5,389 nucleotides of DNA. It comes from RGIG1840 sp964626795. Its GTDB lineage: Bacteria > Bacillota_I > Bacilli_A > RF39 > UBA660. The translations under genes were made by a program, and so were the position numbers. Shown one piece after another: positions 1 through 5,389 of this stretch. A model generated the notes under the pieces. That model searched no databases and was not told the DNA's origin. It was given only the letters and a program-made list of their open reading frames with translations. Location: positions 1 through 5,389 of the forward strand of contig CAZVIQ010000052.1 in assembly GCA_964626795.1 (NCBI GenBank), given 5' to 3'. Each line of letters begins with the position of its first letter. Positions within the stretch are counted from its first letter, which is position 1.

Positions 1-70
1 TGATGGAATTGAATATCGTGGTTATGGACAAGATATAGTCGAAGAACTAGCAAAATATGCCGGAGTACCA
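1..70 (+). repeat. Near-identical paralogue repeat, left member (pairs with 2228-2297)
   Basis: Bases 1-55 match 2228-2282 without a mismatch, and 1-70 has only two differences (56 and 61). It is coding sequence of OTC copy 1. Beyond base 70 the two copies diverge sharply, so this is the end of a highly similar tract whose left limit is outside the window. Confidence 0.93.
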
Positions 71-721
71 GTGTGGAACGGACTGACAGATGAATTTCAT
101 CCTACACAAATGTTAGCAGACTTTCTAACAATTGAAGAAAAATTCGGTTATTTAAAAGGACTTAATTTAGTGTTTGTAGGAGATATACGCAATAATGCAG
201 GGAACTCTTTAATGGTTGCGAGCTCTAAATTAGGAGTTAATTTTACTGCTTGTGGTCCTAAAGATTTATGGCCATCTGAAGAGTTAGTTAACACTTGCAA
301 ACAAATAGCAGAAAAAAATGGTTGCACTATTAATATAACTGACGATTTAAATCAAGCTATAAATAATTCAGATATAATATATACAGATGTTTGGGTATCA
401 ATGGGAGAACCTGAAGAAATATGGGAAAAAAGAATAAACTTACTCAAGTCTTACCAAATTAATAATTCTATTATGAGTTTAGCTAAACCAACAGCAATAT
501 TTATGCATGCTTTACCATCATTTCATGATTTAAAAACTACAATTGGAAAACAAATATATGAAAAATATGGATTGCCAGAAATGGAAGTAAGTAACGAAGT
601 GTTTAACAGCTCAAAATCGGTAGTATTTGACGAAGCAGAAAATAGAATGCATACAATAAAAGCTCTTATGTATGCGACAATGTCAGATAATGAAGAGGAG
701 ATATATGAAATCAATAAATAA
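1..721 (+). CDS. arcB: Ornithine carbamoyltransferase copy 1 (5'-truncated by window edge), HALP variant
   Basis: This is the C-terminal 239 residues of an aspartate/ornithine carbamoyltransferase family protein; the codon frame starts at base 2. Alignment to the complete copy at 1929-2936 shows that about 100 N-terminal residues, including the STRTR carbamoyl-phosphate motif, lie off the left edge. Family motifs seen are HPTQMLAD (about 98-121), GDIRNN (about 182-199), DVWVSMGE (about 386-409, the SMG ornithine loop), HALPSFH (506-526) and ENRMHTIKA (about 638-664). In an ADI operon the role would be citrulline + phosphate to ornithine + carbamoyl phosphate, in the cytoplasm. The oddity is HALP instead of HCLP: the Cys that contributes to the ornithine site in the family is Ala (GCT, 509-511). 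No knotted-transcarbamylase hallmark was recognised. The GTG at 71 is not the start, because homology runs through it to base 1. The 3' end overlaps arcA by 17 bases. Family membership is sure; whether it is an ordinary OTC, a non-catalytic partner or a changed-specificity enzyme is open. Confidence 0.9.
   Translation, partial: DGIEYRGYGQDIVEELAKYAGVPVWNGLTDEFHPTQMLADFLTIEEKFGYLKGLNLVFVGDIRNNAGNSLMVASSKLGVNFTACGPKDLWPSEELVNTCKQIAEKNGCTINITDDLNQAINNSDIIYTDVWVSMGEPEEIWEKRINLLKSYQINNSIMSLAKPTAIFMHALPSFHDLKTTIGKQIYEKYGLPEMEVSNEVFNSSKSVVFDEAENRMHTIKALMYATMSDNEEEIYEINK
632..688 (+). repeat. OTC 3'-end repeat, left member (pairs with 2859-2915)
   Basis: This stretch encodes EAENRMHTIKA-(L/I)-MYATMSD and differs from 2859-2915 at three bases (637, 654, 664). 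The last 23 bases (666-688) are identical. It ends just before the ribosome binding site of arcA. Confidence 0.85.
696..700 (+). promoter_or_regulatory. Ribosome binding site of arcA, inside the OTC copy 1 tail
   Basis: AGGAG sits 4 bases before the ATG at 705. It lies within GAAGAGGAG (692-700), which the upstream gene reads as Glu-Glu-Glu near its C-terminus. This site decides the arcA start over the in-frame ATG at 672, which has no comparable site. The spacing is a little short. Confidence 0.8.
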
Positions 722-1925
722 CTGGTCTGAAATAGGAACTTTAAAGAAAGTTTTATTACATAGACCCGGAAACGAATATTTAAACTTAACGCCAAATACA
801 TTAGAAAGACTATTATTTGACGATATTCCATTTCTTAAAGTAGCTCAAGAAGAACATGATGCTTTTGCTGCAGTTCTTAAAAAAGAAGGAGTAGAAGTAG
901 TATATTTAGTTGATCTTGTAGCCGAGACTTTAGATTTAAATCCACAAATAAGAGAAAAGTTTATAAGACAGTTTATAAAAGAAGGAAATGTTTCTTCACT
1001 TGAAATTTTAGAAATTTGTTTTAAATTTTTAAATAAAATAACTGATAATAAAGAATTAGTTTCTAAATGTATTGAAGGAATTGATGATAGTGAGCTTAAT
1101 GAATTGCAAGAAAAAAGCGGTTTCTATGCTACACGTGATATAGGGAAAATGATTTTAGATCCATTACCTAACTTATATGCTCCGCGTGATCCTTTTGCGA
1201 CTATTGGAAATGGAGTATCATTACATAAAATGTATTCTGTAACAAGATGTCGCGAAACAATATTTGGTGAGTATATATTTAAATATCATCCTGACTACTT
1301 AAATACAAAGTTATATTACAAACGTTATAGTGGATATAGTATAGAAGGTGGAGATATTCAAGTATTAAGTGACAAAGTACTCGCAATAGGAATATCTCAG
1401 AGAACTGAACCTGATGCTATTGCAGAACTTGCGAAAGAACTTTTTGCAGATAAATCAGTTAAATTCGAGTTAATTCTTGCTATAGATATTCCAGATGAAA
1501 GATCATTTATGCATTTGGATACAGTTATGACTAGAGTGGATCACAAAAAATTTGCAGTTCATTCTCATGTTATGGATATATCTAAAGCTTATGCTATTAC
1601 TAATAAAGGAAGAGGAAGCCTTAATATAGAAGAAATTAATATGCCATTTGATAAGATGCTTGAAAAGTATTTGGATATTGATAAAGTAGAACTTATAAAA
1701 TGTGGAAATGGTGGCAGAATTGCTTCTGAACGCGAACAGTGGAGCGATGGAGTTAATACACTATGTATAAGACCTGGAACCATTATTACTTATGACCGTA
1801 ATTTCGTTACTAACGAGGCATTAAGAAAAGCAGGATTAAAAGTAATAGAAATACCAAGTTGTGAGTTATCAAGAGGTCGTGGAGGACCACATTGTATGAG
1901 CATGGCGTTATATAGGGAGGACTAA
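705..1925 (+). CDS. arcA: Arginine deiminase
   Basis: Cytoplasmic enzyme hydrolysing L-arginine to L-citrulline and ammonia, the first step of the ADI pathway. The protein is 406 residues, a normal family length. The N-terminal signature VLLHRPGNE is at residues 16-24 and the FDD/EEHDAF segment at 38-54. The guanidinium-handling catalytic residues of the pentein fold are all present: Asp162 in RDPF (161-164), Glu214 in EGGD (214-217), His270 and Asp272 in MHLDT (269-273), and nucleophile Cys397 in GGPHCMSM (393-400). The start at 705 gives the standard N-terminus (MKSINNWSEIG) and is preceded by AGGAG at 696-700. An upstream in-frame ATG at 672 would add 11 residues that merely read the OTC tail in another frame. 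The gene begins inside the OTC copy 1 stop region (17-base overlap), suggesting translational coupling, and ends 3 bases before OTC copy 2. A small peculiarity is NLYAPRDPF (156-164), where many ADIs that I recall have NLYFTRDPF. Confidence 0.97.
   Translation: MKSINNWSEIGTLKKVLLHRPGNEYLNLTPNTLERLLFDDIPFLKVAQEEHDAFAAVLKKEGVEVVYLVDLVAETLDLNPQIREKFIRQFIKEGNVSSLEILEICFKFLNKITDNKELVSKCIEGIDDSELNELQEKSGFYATRDIGKMILDPLPNLYAPRDPFATIGNGVSLHKMYSVTRCRETIFGEYIFKYHPDYLNTKLYYKRYSGYSIEGGDIQVLSDKVLAIGISQRTEPDAIAELAKELFADKSVKFELILAIDIPDERSFMHLDTVMTRVDHKKFAVHSHVMDISKAYAITNKGRGSLNIEEINMPFDKMLEKYLDIDKVELIKCGNGGRIASEREQWSDGVNTLCIRPGTIITYDRNFVTNEALRKAGLKVIEIPSCELSRGRGGPHCMSMALYRED
1914..1920 (+). promoter_or_regulatory. 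Strong ribosome binding site of OTC copy 2
   Basis: AGGGAGG lies 8 bases before the ATG at 1929, within the last codons of arcA. It is the least overlapped of the strong sites in the operon and would give copy 2 efficient initiation. Confidence 0.85.
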
Positions 1926-1928
1926 AAA

Positions 1929-2936
1929 ATGAATTTAAAAGGTAGGAACTTTCTAAAACTTCTTGATTACTCAGAAGAGGAAATAAGACATGTATTAGAT
2001 TTATCAAAAAAATTTAAATATATGAAAAGGAATAACATTCCTCATAAATATCTTGAAGGAAAAAATATAGTATTATTATTTGAAAAAACTTCTACTAGAA
2101 CAAGATGTTCGTTTGAAGTTGCAGGATTTGACTTAGGCATGAATGTTACATATTTAGATTCAGCAAGTAGTCAGATGGGTAAAAAAGAAAGTATTGAAGA
2201 TACTGCAAAAGTTTTAGGTAGATTATATGATGGAATTGAATATCGTGGTTATGGACAAGATATAGTCGAAGAACTAGCAAAACATGCTGGAGTACCAACA
2301 TGGAACGGGCTTACAAACGAATTTCATCCAACACAAATGATTGGAGATTTACTTACAATTGAAGAACATTTTGGACATTTAAAAGGACTTAATCTTACAT
2401 ATGTAGGTGATGGACGTAATAATGTAGCAAATTCGCTTATGGTAGCGTCTGCAAAAATGGGTATAAATTATACTTGCCTAGCACCTAGTGAATTATATCC
2501 CGAAGAAAAATTAATTCATACTTGCAGAGAAATAGCCTCAAGAAATGGATCAATAATAAAAATAACAAGTGATACTTTAGAGGGAGTTACTAATGCGAAT
2601 ATAATATATACTGATGTATGGGTATCAATGGGAGAACCTGACGAAGTATGGACAAAGAGAATAAATTTATTAAAAGATTATCAAGTTAATATGGAAATGA
2701 TGAGTAAGACTAGTGAAAATTCTATATTCTTACATTGTTTACCTTCTTTTCATAATTTAAAAACTACAATAGGTAAAGAAATGAATACTAAATTTGGTGT
2801 AACAGAAATGGAAGTTACAGATGAGGTATTTAATTCTTCTAAGTCATTAGTATTTGAAGAAGCTGAAAATAGAATGCATACTATAAAAGCTATTATGTAT
2901 GCGACAATGTCAGATGAGGAAATCAATGAAAAATAA
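1929..2936 (+). CDS. arcB: Ornithine carbamoyltransferase, catabolic (copy 2, complete)
   Basis: Complete 335-residue ornithine carbamoyltransferase, normal length for the family. In this operon it would run in the catabolic direction: citrulline + phosphate to ornithine + carbamoyl phosphate. Domains in order: N-terminal carbamoyl-phosphate domain with FEKTSTRTR (51-59) and HPTQ (133-136), then the ornithine domain with GDGRNN (160-165), DVWVSMGE (229-236), HCLP (269-272, intact Cys270) and ENRMHTIKA (313-321). A minor deviation is HPTQMIGD at 133-140, where LAD is usual after HPTQ and copy 1 keeps LAD. The start ATG has a strong AGGGAGG site at 1914-1920, 8 bases upstream and inside the last codons of arcA. 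It follows arcA by 3 bases and overlaps arcC by 11. It is about 69% identical to the truncated copy at 1-721 and is the best candidate for the working pathway enzyme. Catabolic (arcB) rather than biosynthetic (argF) naming rests on the operon context. Confidence 0.96.
   Translation: MNLKGRNFLKLLDYSEEEIRHVLDLSKKFKYMKRNNIPHKYLEGKNIVLLFEKTSTRTRCSFEVAGFDLGMNVTYLDSASSQMGKKESIEDTAKVLGRLYDGIEYRGYGQDIVEELAKHAGVPTWNGLTNEFHPTQMIGDLLTIEEHFGHLKGLNLTYVGDGRNNVANSLMVASAKMGINYTCLAPSELYPEEKLIHTCREIASRNGSIIKITSDTLEGVTNANIIYTDVWVSMGEPDEVWTKRINLLKDYQVNMEMMSKTSENSIFLHCLPSFHNLKTTIGKEMNTKFGVTEMEVTDEVFNSSKSLVFEEAENRMHTIKAIMYATMSDEEINEK
2228..2297 (+). repeat. Near-identical paralogue repeat, right member (pairs with 1-70)
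   Basis: Corresponding stretch in OTC copy 2, encoding residues 101-123, at a constant offset of 2227 bases from the left member. The offset stays constant through to about 688/2915, so the aligned parts of the two genes differ by substitution only. Confidence 0.93.
2859..2915 (+). repeat. OTC 3'-end repeat, right member (pairs with 632-688)
   Basis: Counterpart of 632-688 at the same 2227-base offset. It ends just before the ribosome binding site of arcC, so both paralogues hand over to the next gene at the same point. Confidence 0.85.
2916..2921 (+). promoter_or_regulatory. Ribosome binding site of arcC, inside the OTC copy 2 tail
   Basis: GAGGAA lies 4 bases before the ATG at 2926 and is read by OTC copy 2 as Glu-Glu. 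It supports 2926 over the in-frame ATGs at 2914 and 2899. Its position in the acidic OTC tail mirrors that of the arcA site in copy 1. Confidence 0.72.
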
Positions 2937-3867
2937 AATAGTTATAGCTCTCGGTGGAAACGCTTTAGGAAACGATCCAGCTGAGCAGCTTGAAATGGTT
3001 AAATCTACTGCTGTGAGTATAGTGGATTTAATAGAAGAGGGTAATGAAATTGTTATCACTCATGGAAATGGTCCGCAAGTAGGAGTAATAAATACAGGAA
3101 TGGAGTTTGCATATAAAAATAATGCAGGAACTCCACTTATTCCTTTTCCTGAATGTGGTGCAATGTCACAAGGTTATATAGGATATCATCTACAGCAGGC
3201 AATTATTAATGAGCTTGAAAAAAGAAAAATTAATAAAAGCTGTGCGACAATAGTTACAGAAGTTGTAGTAGATAAAAATGATGAAGCTTTTCAAAATCCA
3301 ACGAAACCTGTTGGAATGTTCTATGCGAAAGAGGAAGCAGAGAAACTAGAAAAGCAAACAAGTTATCAATTCATCGATGATGCTGGAAGAGGTTACAGAA
3401 GAGTTGTTCCTTCTCCTAAACCAATCAGCATAGTTGAGTTGAATATAGTAAGGCAATTAATCGAAAGTGAGAATATTGTCATTACAGTCGGTGGTGGAGG
3501 AATTCCTGTTGTAAAAACTGACCAAGGATACATGGGAGTAGATGCCGTCATCGATAAAGATAAATCAAGTGCTAGATTAGCAAGTGATTTAAATGCAGAT
3601 ATACTTTTAATTTTAACAGCTGTAGATAGTGTTTATATTAACTATAGTGATAAAGATAATAGAGTAGAATTAAAAGAATTATCTGTAAGAAAAGCACGTG
3701 AGTACATTTCACAAAATGAATTCGCAAAAGGAAGCATGCTTCCAAAAATAGAGGCCTGCATAGATTTTGTTGAAAATAATCCGCGTGGAAAATCAATCAT
3801 TACCTCTTTAGGCAAAGTAAAAGAAGCCTTGGAAGGTAAAATCGGAACAAAAATTATAAAGGAGTGA
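2926..3867 (+). CDS. arcC: Carbamate kinase
   Basis: Carbamate kinase of the amino acid kinase family. It transfers phosphate from carbamoyl phosphate to ADP, giving ATP and carbamate, which breaks down to CO2 and ammonia. This is the ATP-yielding last step of the ADI pathway. The protein is 313 residues, typical length. Motifs: IALGGNALG (7-15, nucleotide/phosphate loop), THGNGPQVG (45-53), ECGAMSQGYIGY (76-87), VGGGGIPV (188-195), GVDAVIDKD (204-212) followed by Lys213, and FAKGSMLPKIEA (266-277, with the conserved Lys274). The ATG at 2926 is preferred because it places the product directly at the family's MKNKIVIALGGN beginning and has GAGGAA (2916-2921) upstream. ATGs at 2899 and 2914 would add residues that overlap the OTC tail or the binding site itself. 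It overlaps OTC copy 2 by 11 bases and stops with TGA 4 bases before the transporter, whose ribosome binding site covers the arcC stop region. Confidence 0.97.
   Translation: MKNKIVIALGGNALGNDPAEQLEMVKSTAVSIVDLIEEGNEIVITHGNGPQVGVINTGMEFAYKNNAGTPLIPFPECGAMSQGYIGYHLQQAIINELEKRKINKSCATIVTEVVVDKNDEAFQNPTKPVGMFYAKEEAEKLEKQTSYQFIDDAGRGYRRVVPSPKPISIVELNIVRQLIESENIVITVGGGGIPVVKTDQGYMGVDAVIDKDKSSARLASDLNADILLILTAVDSVYINYSDKDNRVELKELSVRKAREYISQNEFAKGSMLPKIEACIDFVENNPRGKSIITSLGKVKEALEGKIGTKIIKE
3858..3864 (+). promoter_or_regulatory. Ribosome binding site of the transporter gene
   Basis: AAAGGAG lies 7 bases before the ATG at 3872 and runs into the arcC TGA stop (3865-3867). Termination of arcC therefore occurs right at the next initiation site, suggesting coupling. 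Confidence 0.85.
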
Positions 3868-3871
3868 AAAA

Positions 3872-5323
3872 ATGGCAAAAATAACAAATGAAGAAAACGC
3901 AGAAAAATCTCCTAATATGGGTAAAAAAGGTTTAACTGCATTTTCAATCATACTAATTTTACTAGCAATAGTTGCAGCAGTTACATGGTTTATTCCTGAT
4001 GTAACAAATGCTAAATTATCAGATATTATTATGGCACCAGTAAATGGTTTCGTAGATGCTGCTGATGTTTGTATATTCGTTCTAATCCTTGGTGGATTTC
4101 TAGGAATAGTAAAACACACAGGTGCTTTAGAAAATGGTATAGCAACAGTTGTTAGAAAACTTAAAGGAAATGAACTTTTAATAATTCCGGTATTAATGTT
4201 CATATTCTCAGTTGGTGGTACGACATATGGTATGCTAGAAGAAACTGTTGGATTTTATATTTTACTTGCAGCTACAATGGTTGCAGTTGGATATGACACA
4301 ATCGTGGGGTCAGCGATTATCCTTTTAGGAGCAGGGTCTGGAGTTTTAGGATCAACAATAAATCCATTTGCGGTAGGAGCAGCAATAAGTGCTTTACCAG
4401 AAGGAGTTGTTGCAGATCAAACAGTTATATTAGCACTAGGTGCTATCTTATGGATAACAGCATATTTAATCTCAGTATTCTTTGTTATGAGATATGCAAA
4501 GAAGGTAAAAAGAGATAAAGGTTCTACATTCCTATCTTTACAAGAAAGAGAAGATATGGAAGAAGAATTTGTTAAAAAGGAACACATTAACGAAGCAAAA
4601 TTAACTTCAAGACAGAAAATAGTATTAGTTCTGTTCGGACTAACTTTCGTAGTTATGATTTTAGGATTTATTCCATGGGTTGACTTCGGAATTATCAGCG
4701 CAGACGTTGCAGATGCAGGAACACACTGGTCAGCAATACTAACAGGAAATTGCTTTGGATACTTCTACTTCCTTGATGCCGCAACATGGTTCTTATTAAT
4801 GGCAATAATTATAGGACTTGTTGGAGACTTTGGAGAAGAAGGAATTGTTAAAGTATTTATGGATGGCGTAGGAGACATCGTAGAAGTTGTAATGATAATA
4901 GCAGTTGCTCGTGGTATAAGTGTAATAATGAGTACAACTGGTCTTGGTGAATATATTATTGAAAGTTCGGTTAATGCTTTAAGAGGAACTTCAGGATATA
5001 TATTTGCACCACTAGATTATCTACTACATATATTCTTATCAGTTCTGGTACCATCTAGTTCAGGACTTGCTAATCTTTCAACACCAATCGTTGCTCCAAT
5101 AGCAGACGGAATTGGATTAAATGCTTCAGTAACTATTATGATTTATGTTGCTGCAAACGGACTAGTAAATTTAATTACACCAACTTGTGGTGCAATAATG
5201 GGTGGTCTTGCTCTTGCAAAAGTAGAATATCGTACATGGTTTAAATGGGCATTTAAAGTAGTTTTAACTATTGGTATTGCGTCAGGTATAATATTAACTG
5301 CTGCAATGGTAATGTTAAGTTAA
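3872..5323 (+). CDS. arcD: YfcC-family membrane transporter, probable arginine/ornithine antiporter
   Basis: A 483-residue polytopic inner-membrane protein of the YfcC/DcuC-like family (often annotated C4-dicarboxylate anaerobic carrier). I see about 11-12 hydrophobic segments, for example near residues 20-41, 60-80, 101-117, 124-140, 142-160, 182-206, 248-270, 301-318, 336-354, 380-396 and 458-482. A charged hydrophilic loop at about 207-247 divides two halves. Family-like Gly/Ser-rich, possibly re-entrant motifs are GGTTYGMLEETVGFY (115-129), GAGSGVLGSTINPFAVG (153-169), VPSSSGLANLSTP (393-405) and NGLVNLITPTCGAIMGG (429-445); the last two resemble a repeated pair. In streptococcal arc operons the ArcD exchanger belongs to this family rather than to the APC-type ArcD of Pseudomonas, so arginine-in/ornithine-out exchange is inferred from location. 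A different substrate cannot be excluded from sequence. The start is well set by AAAGGAG (3858-3864), 7 bases upstream. It is the last gene before the terminator. Confidence 0.88.
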   Translation: MAKITNEENAEKSPNMGKKGLTAFSIILILLAIVAAVTWFIPDVTNAKLSDIIMAPVNGFVDAADVCIFVLILGGFLGIVKHTGALENGIATVVRKLKGNELLIIPVLMFIFSVGGTTYGMLEETVGFYILLAATMVAVGYDTIVGSAIILLGAGSGVLGSTINPFAVGAAISALPEGVVADQTVILALGAILWITAYLISVFFVMRYAKKVKRDKGSTFLSLQEREDMEEEFVKKEHINEAKLTSRQKIVLVLFGLTFVVMILGFIPWVDFGIISADVADAGTHWSAILTGNCFGYFYFLDAATWFLLMAIIIGLVGDFGEEGIVKVFMDGVGDIVEVVMIIAVARGISVIMSTTGLGEYIIESSVNALRGTSGYIFAPLDYLLHIFLSVLVPSSSGLANLSTPIVAPIADGIGLNASVTIMIYVAANGLVNLITPTCGAIMGGLALAKVEYRTWFKWAFKVVLTIGIASGIILTAAMVMLS

Positions 5324-5353
5324 AAATTAATTTATAAGATTTTACAAATTAAT

Positions 5354-5385
5354 AAAGAAAGTTGAATTGAAATTCAGCTTTTTTT
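5354..5385 (+). terminator. Rho-independent terminator of the arc operon
   Basis: The left arm AAAGTTGAAT (5358-5367) pairs with the right arm ATTCAGCTTT (5372-5381): 10 pairs with one G-T wobble, around a four-base TGAA loop. The arms can be extended outward by A-T pairs plus one G-T wobble to about 5354/5385. A run of seven T at 5379-5385 follows directly, with an A-rich stretch before the left arm. It begins about 30 bases after the transporter stop, so transcription of the operon ends here. The stem is AT-rich and only moderately stable. Confidence 0.88.
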
Positions 5386-5389
5386 CGTA

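Larger units (their letters stand above)
1..5389 (+). other. Arginine deiminase operon, 3' part
   Basis: Five co-directional genes with junctions of -17, +3, -11 and +4 bases end in one terminator, so a single transcript is very likely. I see no internal terminator hairpin and no room for an internal intergenic promoter. The order OTC-arcA-OTC-arcC-arcD differs from the common arcA-arcB-arcC order by the extra OTC in front of arcA. The promoter and any ArgR/ArcR, catabolite-control or anaerobic-regulator sites must lie upstream of the window. Confidence 0.88.

Noticed and set aside
672..704. In-frame ATG at 672 as the arcA start
   Set aside because: The added residues (MRQCQ...) only read the conserved OTC 3' end in another frame. 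The same peptide appears before arcC for the same reason, and the ribosome binding site fits 705.
71..721. GTG at 71 as the start of a short OTC-like gene
   Set aside because: Family homology continues in the same frame from base 2 and matches copy 2 residue for residue, so the gene is cut by the window edge rather than starting here.
1..721. Copy 1 as a pseudogene
   Set aside because: The frame is open to a normal stop and all motifs but one Cys are kept. Substitutions are largely conservative and the gap-free alignment holds to residue SD near the end. Whether the off-window N-terminus is intact cannot be seen.
523..831. Minus-strand open frame across the OTC copy 1 / arcA junction
   Set aside because: It is wholly antisense to two well-supported genes, with low-complexity hydrophobic composition and no recognisable family. 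Treated as a chance frame.
2899..2925. In-frame ATGs at 2899 and 2914 as arcC starts
   Set aside because: They extend past the usual carbamate kinase N-terminus. The 2914 ATG overlaps the GAGGAA site that serves 2926.
3241..3252. Recurrence of TGCGACAAT, also in both OTC 3' ends, as a dispersed repeat
   Set aside because: The nine-base match in arcC has no flanking similarity and is expected by chance.
3642..4203. Two minus-strand open frames over the 3' end of arcC and the 5' part of the transporter gene
   Set aside because: Both are antisense to conserved coding sequence with no supporting motif or start signal that I can see. The frames at 1589-1783 and 1810-2007 are rejected likewise.
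1..5389. CRISPR array, tRNA/rRNA, insertion sequence, attachment site or riboswitch
   Set aside because: Coding sequence fills the window apart from 66 bases at the right end, and none of these patterns is present. The paralogue repeats are coding and lack terminal inverted repeats.

Overview
The window is the 3' part of an arginine deiminase (ADI, arc) operon from a low-GC bacterium. All genes are on the + strand and tightly packed: an ornithine carbamoyltransferase copy cut by the left edge, then arginine deiminase (arcA), a second and complete ornithine carbamoyltransferase (arcB), carbamate kinase (arcC), and a YfcC/ArcD-type membrane transporter. A clear intrinsic terminator closes the operon at the right edge. 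The AT-rich codon use, strong AGGAGG-like ribosome binding sites and YfcC-type ArcD (as in streptococcal arc operons) point to Bacillota. arcC ends in TGA, which argues against a mollicute that reads TGA as Trp. I cannot name the genus. A Gemella-like or anaerobic coccus host is a guess only.

Layout: 1-721 is the OTC copy 1 C-terminal part (239 residues visible). 705-1925 is arcA (406 aa), overlapping copy 1 by 17 bases. 1929-2936 is OTC copy 2 (335 aa). 2926-3867 is arcC (313 aa), overlapping copy 2 by 11 bases. 3872-5323 is the transporter (483 aa). The terminator hairpin and T-run lie at about 5354-5385. No gene-free stretch exceeds 66 bases. The promoter and any regulator gene lie upstream of the window.

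Together the genes form a complete fermentative arginine pathway. The transporter would exchange arginine for ornithine. ArcA makes citrulline and ammonia, OTC phosphorolyses citrulline to ornithine and carbamoyl phosphate, and ArcC uses carbamoyl phosphate to make ATP, CO2 and ammonia. The ammonia also buffers acid.

The unusual element is the pair of OTC paralogues flanking arcA. They are about 69% identical in protein over 229 aligned residues (hand count). Copy 1 carries HALP where the family has the HCLP ornithine-site motif, and copy 2 keeps HCLP. The first 55 bases of the window are identical to copy 2, while elsewhere the synonymous sites are strongly diverged, which is the pattern expected of a gene-conversion tract. 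I see no wholly novel system here. The interest lies in the duplication, the active-site change and the way OTC tails double as ribosome binding sites for the next gene.
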